A DNA stretch of 64,000 nucleotides from DASSBQ01 sp040981125 (GTDB lineage Bacteria > Nitrospirota > Nitrospiria > Nitrospirales > Nitrospiraceae), in the NCBI GenBank assembly GCA_040981125.1, contig JANRMQ010000005.1, positions 62,001 to 126,000 on the forward strand. Direction: 5' to 3'. The translations under genes were made by a program, and so were the position numbers. Below the pieces are notes generated by a model. That model saw only the letters and a list, made by a program, of their open reading frames with translations, ran no database searches and was not told the DNA's origin. This document shows positions 44,111 through 53,543 of the stretch, piece by piece. Each line of letters starts with the position of its first letter. Within the stretch, counting starts at the first letter, position 1.

Positions 44111-46816
44111 ATGGGACTGAAGCCAGCCACCAACCCGGACGTCGAAGCGGCAACCATCGAGTTGTCCATCGACGGTAATCCCGTCACAGCCAAAGACGGG
44201 GTCTCGCTGTATGACGTGATCGCGAGCACGGGCAAGATCATTCCGGCCATGTGCTACCACTATACGTTTGATCCTTTCGGATCTTGCGGCATGTGCCTGG
44301 TCATGCAGGAAGGCAAAAAGGCTCCGGTTCGTTCGTGCACCGCCAAAGCCGCCGCCGGCATGGTGATCCGAACCGAAGGCGAAGACCTGTTTCTCGCGCG
44401 CAAGAAAGCCGTGGAGAAGCATTTATCCGTGCATCCGCTGGATTGCCCCGTCTGCGACGCCGACGGCCATTGCGAGTTACAGGACATGGCGTTTCAACAC
44501 GGCGTGACCAATCTCGCCAACGCCAAGCAGAAGTTCATTCCCGAGGACACGCGCAGTCTCGTGCTCGACTTCAACATGAACCGGTGCATCGCCTGCGCCG
44601 AATGCATCAACGTCTGCAAGGACGTGCTGATGATCGACGCCCTTCAGTTTATGAAGAAAGGCGGCTTCAATCAGGTCGTCGCCAAAGGCGACACCCCGCT
44701 CTCATGTGAATTTTGCGGCGATTGCCTGGCCGTCTGCCCCGTCGGCGCGATCACCAACAAGTATTCAAAATATCTGTACAAGCCGTGGCAGATGAAAAAG
44801 ACCATGACCACGTGCAACTACTGCGGAGACGGCTGCCAGATGTATCTGGAGACCAAGGACACGGAAGTCGTGCGCGTGACCTCGCCCTTATCGTGGAAGA
44901 ATAAATGGGGGGAACGGACCGACACCGCGAAAGGCCATGGCGGAATCTGCGTCCGCGGACGGTTCGGCTTTCAATACATCGACAGCGACACCCGCCTGCG
45001 CCATCCTTTGATGCGCAAGGAGAATCGGCTCGTAGAAACTCCGTGGATCGATACGATGACCGCCGTGGTCGAGCGACTCGCCGACATCCATCGCAAGCAT
45101 GGACCGGAATCAATCGCCGGGCTGGTCACGGCCCGCTGCACCAATGAAGAGTTGTATCTCTTTCAGAAATTGATGCGGGCGGGTTTCCGCACCAACCAAT
45201 TGGACAGCAGCGCGCGATACGGGCATATGAACTTTGTCCGGGCCGTGCGGCACGCATTGGGCATCGGCCGTTCGCCGAACGATTGGGAAGACATCACGAA
45301 GGCCAAGGCGATTCTATTGATCGGCTCCAATTTGACCGAGACGAATCCGTTGACCTCCGTCCGAGTCAAGGAAGCGATCCGCGTCTATAAATCCCAGGTC
45401 CTGGTGGTGGATTCGGCGGTTACGAATATTGCGCAATTGGCCTCGCATCCGCTTCTTGTCAAGCCCGGTACCGAAGCCTTGTTCATCGACGGATTGATCA
45501 AAGCGGTGCTCGATCAGGACTTGGTGGATGAAGAGGCTACGGCTCAACATCTTCCGGCCTTCGATGCGCTGAAACAAGCGATGGAGAAGATTTCATTGGA
45601 TCGGATTGCGACTCAGACCGGCGTATCCGCCGATCAGATCCGGGAAGCGGCCGCCATTTTTGCCGAGGCGCCGCGATCGATCGCTCTCTGCGCCGAAGGC
45701 ATCGTGCGGCGACCGGACGGTTATCGCAATGTGCTCAAATTGATCGATCTGGCCTGGATCACCGGAAAGCTGGGCCGCCCCGGATGCGGCGTCAATACCG
45801 TGACCGAAGAAATCAACGAGCAGGGCGCGATCGACATGGGCGCGGCGCCGGAGTTTCTGCCCGGACAGGCGCGCTTTGACGATCCTGCCGCCAGGCAGCG
45901 ATTCGAACAGGCCTGGGATGTGACCCTGCCGGCCGCCGAGAGTGGAGCCAAACTATTGGACATTCTTGAGCGCTGCCGCCAAGGGCAGATTAAAGCTCTG
46001 TACATCATCGGAGAAAATCCTCTTGCCACGCTGCCTGCTTCCGTGGAGGTCAAGGCGGCGTTGGAAAAGTTGGCGCTTCTCATCGTACAGGATCCTTTCC
46101 TGACCGAGACGGCGCAACTCGCGCACTTTGTTCTCCCTGCGTCCACCTACGCGGAGAAAGACGGCACGTTTACGAATCTCGAGGGGAAAGTGCTGCGCGT
46201 TCGTCAGGCGCTGGATCCGATCGGCGAGAGCTTTCCTGATTGGCACATTATGACGGCCATGGCAAACGGGCTCGGATACCAGTGGTCGTATGAGTCCTCC
46301 CAAGATATTCAGAATGAAATCATGAAGCTCGTCCCCGGTTATTACAATCTGGGGCAGCCGAGGAAACTGAGACCGGATCCCCGGGCGTATTTGTCCAACG
46401 GCTACGCCGCGGACGTCGCAGGCAGGTACGGAAACGGGGGGCCGTCGGCTCAGGATCAGGATGGCGGTCTCTTCTCGCTTGTGATCGGCCAAACTCTGTA
46501 TCATTCCGGAAAACTCTCGACACGAGCGTCGGGCTTGATCCAGATTCAACCGAATTCCGGCCGGCTCTGGATGAATCCCTCGGATATGGAGCGCCTCGGC
46601 CTGCAGGAATCATCCGTCGCACGGGTCTCGACATCGAAAGGATCCGTCGAGATCAAACCCAAGCCGGATCATGACGTGATGCCCGGTTCCTGTTTTTATC
46701 CGGAGCATTTTATCGATCCTCCGCTGAAAGATCTGATGCCGCTTGAAGCGGACCCGGTCACGGGAGTGGCCTATTTCAAATCCGGCCGGGTGCGTATTGA
46801 AAAGGTCGGATCGTAA
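44111..46816 (+). CDS. nuoG: NADH-quinone oxidoreductase subunit G, formate-dehydrogenase-like
   Basis: A 901-residue iron-sulfur protein. It has a [2Fe-2S] domain (FGSCGMCLV), the His/Cys3 cluster (HPLDCPVCDADGHCELQ), then two complete four-Cys motifs, CIACAECINVC and CEFCGDCLAVCP. The molybdopterin-type domain starts with another [4Fe-4S] set (CNYCGDGCQ...GGICVRGRFG). This two-ferredoxin layout resembles FdhA more than E. coli NuoG. The residue corresponding to the formate dehydrogenase catalytic Cys/Sec appears replaced (DSSARYGHMN). With no NuoE/F, electrons may enter from or leave to another carrier such as ferredoxin. Confidence 0.9.
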   Translation: MGLKPATNPDVEAATIELSIDGNPVTAKDGVSLYDVIASTGKIIPAMCYHYTFDPFGSCGMCLVMQEGKKAPVRSCTAKAAAGMVIRTEGEDLFLARKKAVEKHLSVHPLDCPVCDADGHCELQDMAFQHGVTNLANAKQKFIPEDTRSLVLDFNMNRCIACAECINVCKDVLMIDALQFMKKGGFNQVVAKGDTPLSCEFCGDCLAVCPVGAITNKYSKYLYKPWQMKKTMTTCNYCGDGCQMYLETKDTEVVRVTSPLSWKNKWGERTDTAKGHGGICVRGRFGFQYIDSDTRLRHPLMRKENRLVETPWIDTMTAVVERLADIHRKHGPESIAGLVTARCTNEELYLFQKLMRAGFRTNQLDSSARYGHMNFVRAVRHALGIGRSPNDWEDITKAKAILLIGSNLTETNPLTSVRVKEAIRVYKSQVLVVDSAVTNIAQLASHPLLVKPGTEALFIDGLIKAVLDQDLVDEEATAQHLPAFDALKQAMEKISLDRIATQTGVSADQIREAAAIFAEAPRSIALCAEGIVRRPDGYRNVLKLIDLAWITGKLGRPGCGVNTVTEEINEQGAIDMGAAPEFLPGQARFDDPAARQRFEQAWDVTLPAAESGAKLLDILERCRQGQIKALYIIGENPLATLPASVEVKAALEKLALLIVQDPFLTETAQLAHFVLPASTYAEKDGTFTNLEGKVLRVRQALDPIGESFPDWHIMTAMANGLGYQWSYESSQDIQNEIMKLVPGYYNLGQPRKLRPDPRAYLSNGYAADVAGRYGNGGPSAQDQDGGLFSLVIGQTLYHSGKLSTRASGLIQIQPNSGRLWMNPSDMERLGLQESSVARVSTSKGSVEIKPKPDHDVMPGSCFYPEHFIDPPLKDLMPLEADPVTGVAYFKSGRVRIEKVGS

Positions 46817-46863
46817 GAGTAAGCTCGTGCCTCTTTTCGTCTGAGTCAATCACCGGAGTTCTT

Positions 46864-47451
46864 ATGAGCGTCGCCGCTCTTACAAAACGAGTTTTACAAG
46901 CCGCCCTCTTCTATGAGATTTGGGACGCGATGAAGGTCACCTTCAAGCACATGTTTCATCGTCCGATCACGTTCCAGTATCCGCGAGAACAGCGCACCAT
47001 CCCGGATACCCATCGCGGAGCACTGGGACTCCTCCGCTACGACGACGGGCGAGAACGGTGCGTCGGATGCGATTTGTGCGAGGCGGCCTGTCCGTCCCGT
47101 TGCATTAAAGTCATCAGCCGCGAAGACAAGAACCGGCCGCTTCAGCGGTACGCCTCGGAGTTCTACATCGATATCACGAAATGCGTGTTTTGCGGCTATT
47201 GCGTCGAGGCCTGCCCGGTGAACGCGCTCGCGATGACGAAGATGTACGAGTACTCCACCCACGACAAACGCTCCCTTCTCTTCGACAAGGCGCGTCTCTA
47301 TGAGATCGGCGAGCGCCATCTCGAGGATGCGAAACGATATTTGTACGCCCATAACCAAGAGAAAAATTCCGAAGAGAGCCGGGAGTATCGCTATTACTTC
47401 CCCCAATCGGTGCTCAAGCCTACACAAGCGCCGCCCAAGCATATAAGCTGA
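46864..47451 (+). CDS. nuoI: NADH-quinone oxidoreductase subunit I
   Basis: A 195-residue subunit with two [4Fe-4S] clusters (N6a and N6b): CVGCDLCEAACPSRC and CVFCGYCVEACPVNAL. CGGAG upstream gives the start at ATG 46864. In the usual order nuoH precedes nuoI; here only 47 bp separate nuoG from nuoI, so nuoH is absent at this place. The C-terminal tail (about 140-195) is charged and longer than minimal. Confidence 0.95.
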   Translation: MSVAALTKRVLQAALFYEIWDAMKVTFKHMFHRPITFQYPREQRTIPDTHRGALGLLRYDDGRERCVGCDLCEAACPSRCIKVISREDKNRPLQRYASEFYIDITKCVFCGYCVEACPVNALAMTKMYEYSTHDKRSLLFDKARLYEIGERHLEDAKRYLYAHNQEKNSEESREYRYYFPQSVLKPTQAPPKHIS

Positions 47452-47461
47452 GTCGAATCCT

Positions 47462-47986
47462 ATGGCGTTGCTGTTTTTCAGTTATTTTGCGGTGGTTAGT
47501 ATTGTCGCCGGCGTGTTGACCGTCGCGATGAAGCACCCCGTCCACTGCGCGCTGGCCCTGCTGGCGTTGCTGCTGCACGTCTCCGGGCTGTTCATCCTGC
47601 TGAACGCGGAATTTTTATGGGCCGTCCAGGTCATCGTTTATGTCGGCGCCATTTTGGTGCTGTATCTCTTCGTCCTCATGCTGTTGAACCTTAAGACCGA
47701 CGAGCGGTATTTTCATGCACGGACTCCGTATCTCCTCGCTCCGGCCGTCCTCGGCACCCTGTACATCCTTGCCTTTCTGGTGCGGTCTCCGATGAGCGGA
47801 GCCAAGGGGGACTCGACCACGGCGGCCATTCTTCAGGACGGGAGCACCTACGCCGTCGGAATCAAGATGTTCAGCGAATATCTCCTTCCCTTCGAAATCA
47901 TCGCCGTCTTTTTAACGGGCGCCATCGTCGGAGCGATCGTGCTGGCCAAGACGCCGAAAACGCTGGAGGGCAAGCGGGAGTCATGA
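47462..47986 (+). CDS. nuoJ: NADH-quinone oxidoreductase subunit J
   Basis: A 174-residue membrane subunit with five TM helices. NAEFLWAVQVIVYVGAILVL and YLFVLMLLNLK are the family core containing the pi-bulge helix TM3. It overlaps nuoK by 4 bp (ATGA). Confidence 0.94.
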   Translation: MALLFFSYFAVVSIVAGVLTVAMKHPVHCALALLALLLHVSGLFILLNAEFLWAVQVIVYVGAILVLYLFVLMLLNLKTDERYFHARTPYLLAPAVLGTLYILAFLVRSPMSGAKGDSTTAAILQDGSTYAVGIKMFSEYLLPFEIIAVFLTGAIVGAIVLAKTPKTLEGKRES

Positions 47987-48285
47987 TTCCTCTCTCCGCG
48001 TATGTCGCCGTGAGCGCCGTGCTCTTCGCCACCGGGCTCCTGGGAGTCCTGATCCGCAGGAATTTCATCATTGTATTGATGGCCGTCGAGATCATGCTCA
48101 ACGCCGCGAATATCAATCTGGTCGCCTTCTCCCATTACCTGGAATCGATGGCCGGCCAGATCGTCGCCTTGTTCATTATCGCCATCGCCGCCGGAGAGGC
48201 GGCGATCGGGTTGGCGATCATCATTGTGGTCTTCCGTGGAAAAATCTCGACGAATGTCGACGAGATGAACTTGTTGAAGTGGTAA
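47983..48285 (+). CDS. nuoK: NADH-quinone oxidoreductase subunit K
   Basis: A 100-residue membrane subunit with three TM helices. The conserved Glu residues lie in IVLMAVEIMLNAANINLVAF and IAIAAGEAAIGLAIIIVVF. Length is standard. It is immediately followed by nuoL. Confidence 0.95.
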   Translation: MIPLSAYVAVSAVLFATGLLGVLIRRNFIIVLMAVEIMLNAANINLVAFSHYLESMAGQIVALFIIAIAAGEAAIGLAIIIVVFRGKISTNVDEMNLLKW

Positions 48286-48286
48286 C

Positions 48287-50296
48287 GTGTCCGATTCGAT
48301 CGATCTAGTTGTTAAGCTGATCCCGTTGTTCCCGCTGATTGCCGTCATTCTGAACGGCCTCTTCGGACATCGGTACTCACAGGACCTCGCCCATCGACTC
48401 GCCTGGGGCTCGGTCCTTCTTTCGTTTTTCTGCACTCTCGCGGTGTTCGCCGACACGCTCAAGACAGGAGCCGCGCGCGAAGTCGTCGTCTACAAGTGGA
48501 TCTTCGGCGGCGATCTGACGATCAATCTCGCCTTCCTCATCGATCCTCTTACCTGCATTATGCTGCTGGTGGTGACCGGCGTCGGGTTTCTGATTCACGT
48601 GTACTCGGTCGGCTATATGCACGCCGAATCGGGCTTCACGCGCTTCTTCACCTATATGAATTTGTTCATGGTGTCGATGTTGCTCCTCGTGATGGGGAAC
48701 AATTACGTCGTGCTGTTCATCGGCTGGGAAGGGGTCGGCCTCTGCTCCTATCTCCTCATCGGATACTATTACGATCGGGTGTCGGCCGCTAAAGCCGCGA
48801 CCAAAGCGTTCGTCGTGAACCGAATCGGCGACGCAGGCTTCCTCCTTGCCATCTTTCTGGTATTCGTGAACTTTCGCACCCTCGACTATACGCAGGTCTT
48901 TTCCCAGGCCGCCCAACTGTCCCCGGAAATGGCCACGGCCATCGCGCTTTGCCTCCTGATCGGCGCGGTCGGCAAGTCGGCCCAGATTCCCCTCTACACG
49001 TGGTTGCCTGACGCAATGGAAGGTCCCACGCCGGTCAGCGCCTTGATCCATGCCGCCACGATGGTCACGGCCGGGGTGTATATGATTGTCCGCAACCATG
49101 CCATTTATGATCTCGCTCCGATGGCTATGACCACCGTCGCCTGGATCGGAGGGGCCACCGCATTATTCGCCGCCACGATCGGACTCGTCCAGACCGACAT
49201 CAAGCGCGTCCTGGCCTACTCGACGGTCAGCCAATTGGGCTATATGTTCCTCGGCTGCGGCGTCGGAGCGTATGCCGCCGCCATTTTCCATTTGATGACC
49301 CATGCATTTTTCAAGGCACTGCTCTTTTTGTCGGCGGGTTCGGTCATCCATGCCCTGTCCGGGGAGCAGGACATCAGGAAAATGGGCGGACTCAGTAAAA
49401 AGATCCCCTGGACTCACGCGGTCTTTCTGATCGGCACCATCGCCATCGCGGGAATCCCGCCGTTAGCGGGCTTCTGGAGCAAAGATGAAATCATGGGTCA
49501 TGCCTTTACCCATCACTATTACGCGCTCTATGGCATGGCCGCCTTGGGGGCATTTCTTACGTCATTCTATATGTTCCGGCTGACCTATTTGACGTTTTAC
49601 GGCCCGTCCCGCGTCGATGACCATACGGCGCATCATATTCACGAGTCGCCCATGGTCATGATCGGGCCGCTGACCGTCTTGGCCGCCCTCTCGGTGATCG
49701 GGGGAGTGCCGGGCATTCCGCCGGAGAACGGGTGGTTTCACCATTTCCTTGAGCCGGTGATCGGCGTGCCGGGCGGGGAACATGCCGCGGGCACGGGCCT
49801 CATTATCGGCCTCATGGTGATCGCCACAGCCATTGCCGTGATCGGATGGGGAGTCGCGCATTATTTCTACTCCGTCCAACCGCGCGCTGCGGACGCCCTC
49901 GCCGCTCGGATGCCGGGGTTTTATACGACTTTGCTCAACAAGTATTACGTCGATGAACTGTACGATACTCTGTTTGTGGAACCGACGAAGCGCCTCGGCA
50001 TGGCCCTTGATTGGTTTGATCGCACCGTAATCGACGGGATCGTCCGGGCCGTCGGGCAAGGCGCCGAACTCGGCTCCGCCGGCAGCACCTGGATCGAAAA
50101 ACATGTCATTTACGCGTTCCTGAATGTCGTCGGATATGCCAACCACTTGTTGGCCCGATCGTGGAGGCGCTTGCAAAGCGGCATGGTGCACCATTACGCC
50201 GCGATCATCGTGGCGGGTCTTTTTATTCTTGTGCACTTGGTGCTGCTGTGGTGGACCGGTTCAGGGACCGGAACGAACACGTATTCCTTGCGCTAG
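48287..50296 (+). CDS. nuoL: NADH-quinone oxidoreductase subunit L with extended lateral-helix region
   Basis: A 669-residue antiporter-like subunit from GTG 48287. The TM5 Glu (GWEGVGLCSYLLIGYYY) and TM7 Lys (GAVGKSAQIPLYTWLPDAME) are intact. The segment between DELYD (about 555) and the last TM (HHYA at ~638) is about 84 residues. In NuoL proteins I recall from single-NuoM complexes it is about 57-60. The extra ~25 residues could lengthen the lateral helix enough to span a second NuoM. Confidence 0.95.
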   Translation: MSDSIDLVVKLIPLFPLIAVILNGLFGHRYSQDLAHRLAWGSVLLSFFCTLAVFADTLKTGAAREVVVYKWIFGGDLTINLAFLIDPLTCIMLLVVTGVGFLIHVYSVGYMHAESGFTRFFTYMNLFMVSMLLLVMGNNYVVLFIGWEGVGLCSYLLIGYYYDRVSAAKAATKAFVVNRIGDAGFLLAIFLVFVNFRTLDYTQVFSQAAQLSPEMATAIALCLLIGAVGKSAQIPLYTWLPDAMEGPTPVSALIHAATMVTAGVYMIVRNHAIYDLAPMAMTTVAWIGGATALFAATIGLVQTDIKRVLAYSTVSQLGYMFLGCGVGAYAAAIFHLMTHAFFKALLFLSAGSVIHALSGEQDIRKMGGLSKKIPWTHAVFLIGTIAIAGIPPLAGFWSKDEIMGHAFTHHYYALYGMAALGAFLTSFYMFRLTYLTFYGPSRVDDHTAHHIHESPMVMIGPLTVLAALSVIGGVPGIPPENGWFHHFLEPVIGVPGGEHAAGTGLIIGLMVIATAIAVIGWGVAHYFYSVQPRAADALAARMPGFYTTLLNKYYVDELYDTLFVEPTKRLGMALDWFDRTVIDGIVRAVGQGAELGSAGSTWIEKHVIYAFLNVVGYANHLLARSWRRLQSGMVHHYAAIIVAGLFILVHLVLLWWTGSGTGTNTYSLR

Positions 50297-50320
50297 GAGA
50301 AGTCCGTAGAAAGTCGACTG

Positions 50321-51883
50321 ATGCTCGAAGAATTCAGTTTTACCTTTCCAATTTTGTCCTATATCATTTTTCTTCCCCTGGTCGGAGGCGCCATCCTCTG
50401 GCTCCTCGAGGATGAGGATTTGATCAAGACCGCGGCGCTCGGCGTTGCGCTGTTGGAATTGGCTCTGAGCGTTCTCGTCTTGCTCCGCTTCGTCCCTGAA
50501 TCTCCCGCCATGCAGTTTTCCGAGCATGCCCGATGGCTGCCCGAATTGGGCATCGGCTATCACCTGGCGGTTGATGGAATCAGCGTGCTGTTTGTCGGGC
50601 TGACCGCCTTTCTCACCGTTTTGATCGTCATTTATTCCTGGGACACCGTGCGCCATCAGGTCCGGCTCTATCTCATGTGCCTGCTGGCGCTTGAGACAAC
50701 CACGATGGGTATCTTCGCCTCCATCGATTTGATCCTGTTTTTCGTGTTCTGGGAACTCATGCTGATTCCCAGCTACTTCCTGATCAAGCTCTGGGGCGGG
50801 GGAACCGACCGGCACTACGCCGCGCTCAAATTTGTGTTGTATACCTTGCTCGGCAGCGTGTTCATGCTGGTCGGGATCGCGCTCCTCAACATCAACTATC
50901 ATCAATGGGCGGTCACTCATCATCTGGAGCGCGTCTATTCGTTCGATCTGCTTGAATTGTTGTCGGCGCCCATCCCGTTGCAGCAACAGATACTCATTTT
51001 TTGGATGATTTTCTTGGGCCTCGCGTTCAAAGCGCCGGTGTTTCCATTCCATACCTGGCTGCCCGACGCTCTGGTCGAAGGTCCTATCGGAATGTCCGTC
51101 GTGCTGGCCGGCTTAAAACTCGGCACCTATGGCTTTCTGCGCTTCAGCTTTCCCTTGCTTCCCGACGCGTCGCGCAATGAAGGAGTCGTGACCATCGTCA
51201 TGCTGCTTGGACTGGCGGCGATTTTGTACGGCGCGATCGTAGCGCTGATTCAGCCTGATTTTCGCCGGTTGTTGGCGTTCAGCAGCATCAGCCACCTGGG
51301 ATTCGTCGTAGTGGGACTGTTCGCTCTGAACTACCAAGGCTTGCAGGGCAGCCTACTGACCATGATCAACCTTGGGTTCAGCACGGCGGGACTGTTCTTC
51401 TTCGCCGGCTTTCTGGGAACCAGGCAGCAAAGCAATCATCTCTCGTCATTCGGGGGACTCGCGAAACAAGTCCCGCTCTTGGCCACGTTTCTGCTCATCA
51501 TCGGCCTGGCCTCGATCGGCTTGCCGGGAACAAACGGCTTTGTCGGGGAATTCCTGATTCTCCTGGGCGCCTTCAAGGCCAAATGGTGGTACGGAGCGAT
51601 CGCCGTCCTCGGTGTCATTTTCGGCGCGGCTTACTTCCTCTGGTACTACGAACGATCGATGCTGGGGCCGTTGACGAAAGCCGCGTCGCCGTCGATGAAG
51701 GACCTGCACATGCGTGAACTCACCATCGCCACGTCTCTGTGCGTCATGATTCTCTGGATCGGTCTCTATCCCAGTCCGTTCCTGCGCATCATGAACGGAT
51801 CGATTCAAGCATTGGTGGATCGATTGGACCGGACGGCGGTCGCGTCGGTCGAACTCCATCCGCCGCCGGAGCAGGCGAAGTAA
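50321..51883 (+). CDS. nuoM: NADH-quinone oxidoreductase subunit M (copy 1, canonical)
   Basis: A 520-residue antiporter-like proton-pumping subunit with ~14 TM helices. Key charged residues are kept: Glu145 in FFVFWELMLIPSYF, Lys237 in GLAFKAPVFPFHTWLPDALV, a TM8 Lys in LAGLKLGTYGF, and a TM12 Glu in NGFVGEFLILLG. It lies 24 bp after nuoL. Confidence 0.95.
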   Translation: MLEEFSFTFPILSYIIFLPLVGGAILWLLEDEDLIKTAALGVALLELALSVLVLLRFVPESPAMQFSEHARWLPELGIGYHLAVDGISVLFVGLTAFLTVLIVIYSWDTVRHQVRLYLMCLLALETTTMGIFASIDLILFFVFWELMLIPSYFLIKLWGGGTDRHYAALKFVLYTLLGSVFMLVGIALLNINYHQWAVTHHLERVYSFDLLELLSAPIPLQQQILIFWMIFLGLAFKAPVFPFHTWLPDALVEGPIGMSVVLAGLKLGTYGFLRFSFPLLPDASRNEGVVTIVMLLGLAAILYGAIVALIQPDFRRLLAFSSISHLGFVVVGLFALNYQGLQGSLLTMINLGFSTAGLFFFAGFLGTRQQSNHLSSFGGLAKQVPLLATFLLIIGLASIGLPGTNGFVGEFLILLGAFKAKWWYGAIAVLGVIFGAAYFLWYYERSMLGPLTKAASPSMKDLHMRELTIATSLCVMILWIGLYPSPFLRIMNGSIQALVDRLDRTAVASVELHPPPEQAK

Positions 51884-51887
51884 CGGC

Positions 51888-53543
51888 ATGGCTGAATATA
51901 CGCTCCTCATCATTCTCTTCGCGCCCTTCATCGGGTCGATCGCGCTGGTCTTCGTCTCCAACCGCCAGACGATGCTGGTCCGCGGCATCGCGGCCGGGTC
52001 CGCCTTCGTCTCTCTGATCGCGTCGCTCTATCTGTTCTATGCCTACGATCCGGTCAAGGGAGGATTTCAATTTCTCTGGCGGCATGTCTGGTCCGAACAA
52101 CTCGGCGTCTCGCTGTACCTGGGGGTGGACGGCATCGGCACTCCATTAGTGCTGGCCTCCGCTATTCTTCTCTTCGCCGGCATTTTCGTCTCCTGGCACA
52201 TCAAGGACCGGACGAAGGAATTCTACATTTCACTGCTGATCCTGGCGGCCGCCACGATCGGCGTGTTCATGTCGCTCGACCTGTTCTTTCTCTATTTCTT
52301 CTATGAAATGTCCGTCATCCCCATGTATCTCCTGCTCGGCATCTGGGGAAGCCATACGAAAGGCTATCTGCAGATGACCGATCCCGAGGGGATCAAGCAA
52401 CGGGATTCCGTCGGCTTTATCTTCAATTTCGGATCGAACAGCAAAGAGTACGCGGCGATGAAGCTCGTGCTTTTTCTCTCCGGGGGCGCCGTGCTGGCCC
52501 TCATGGGCATTCTGTTGATCTATAAGTTCTCCGGCTTGAATACCTTCGATATCCTGGTCCTCCGCGAGCAGGCCAAATTTTCGGGCTTCCTGGCGGACCT
52601 GATCTGGATTCTGATTTTCTTCGGCTTCGCGTCGATCGCCCCGATCTGGCCGCTGCATTCCTGGTCGCCGGTGGGGCACGCGGCCGCCCCTGCCGCAACC
52701 AGCATGCTGCACGCCGGCGTCTTGATGAAGCTGGGTCATTTTTCAATTATCCGTGTCGCATTCGAAATCCTTCCCGAAACGACGCGGGAGCTCATGCCGA
52801 TCGCCGCGGTCCTGTGCGTGTTCAGCATCATCTATGGGGGCTTCGTCGCCTACTACGCGAAAGACACCAAATACGTCATCGGCTATTCCAGCTCGAGCCA
52901 CATGGGCTATGTCTTTCTCGGCATGGCGGCGCTGGATTACATCAGTCTCACCGGCGCGGTGATTTACATGTTTGCCCATGCCATGGCGACGGGCATGCTC
53001 TTCGCGATGGCCGGCTGGGTTTACGACCAGACCCATACCCGCGATATTCCATCGCTGGGGGGATTGTCCAATCGCATGCCCTTCATCGCCGCCTGTTTTG
53101 TCGTCGGCTGCATGGCGTCGGTCGGTATGCCGGGCACCGTCAATTTCATCGCCGAGGTCATGATTATCGTGGGGAGTTGGAATAAGTACCCGTTTCAAGT
53201 CATCGTGGCCGTGTTGGGCATCGTCCTGACCATGGCCTACTTGTTCAAGATGATGCGGGGGTTGTTCTATGGTCAAATGGCCGAGAAGTACAGCCATTCC
53301 CATGACGCGGTTTCCGTGGTCGACCGGCTCCCGCTTCTACTGATGATCTCCGTGAGCATCGGATTCGGTATTTTTCCCGGCCATCTCTATTCCGTGGTCC
53401 GCTCGGGCGTGGATCCGTTGATCGCCCGGATCACGCACGTCGTGCCGGTCGCCGAACAGCCGATAGAAACACATCCTGCGGCCGGCGGCGGCAAGGCGGA
53501 CTCCGCACCGTCAGACTCACTCATCAAGGTCGCTGACCGATGA
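51888..53543 (+). CDS. nuoM: NADH-quinone oxidoreductase subunit M (copy 2, divergent)
   Basis: A 551-residue second NuoM. Glu140 (FFYEMSVIPMYL), the TM8 Lys281 (GVLMKLGHFSIIR) and the TM12 Glu (NFIAEVMIIVG) are kept. The TM7 motif reads FGFASIAPIWPLHSWSPVGH: Ile250 (codon 52635-52637) stands where the conserved pumping Lys belongs, and LPDAH is changed to SPVGH. An insertion of about 25-30 residues follows GIWGS (~155-185). It starts 4 bp after copy 1 and overlaps nuoN by 4 bp. Confidence 0.92.
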   Translation: MAEYTLLIILFAPFIGSIALVFVSNRQTMLVRGIAAGSAFVSLIASLYLFYAYDPVKGGFQFLWRHVWSEQLGVSLYLGVDGIGTPLVLASAILLFAGIFVSWHIKDRTKEFYISLLILAAATIGVFMSLDLFFLYFFYEMSVIPMYLLLGIWGSHTKGYLQMTDPEGIKQRDSVGFIFNFGSNSKEYAAMKLVLFLSGGAVLALMGILLIYKFSGLNTFDILVLREQAKFSGFLADLIWILIFFGFASIAPIWPLHSWSPVGHAAAPAATSMLHAGVLMKLGHFSIIRVAFEILPETTRELMPIAAVLCVFSIIYGGFVAYYAKDTKYVIGYSSSSHMGYVFLGMAALDYISLTGAVIYMFAHAMATGMLFAMAGWVYDQTHTRDIPSLGGLSNRMPFIAACFVVGCMASVGMPGTVNFIAEVMIIVGSWNKYPFQVIVAVLGIVLTMAYLFKMMRGLFYGQMAEKYSHSHDAVSVVDRLPLLLMISVSIGFGIFPGHLYSVVRSGVDPLIARITHVVPVAEQPIETHPAAGGGKADSAPSDSLIKVADR

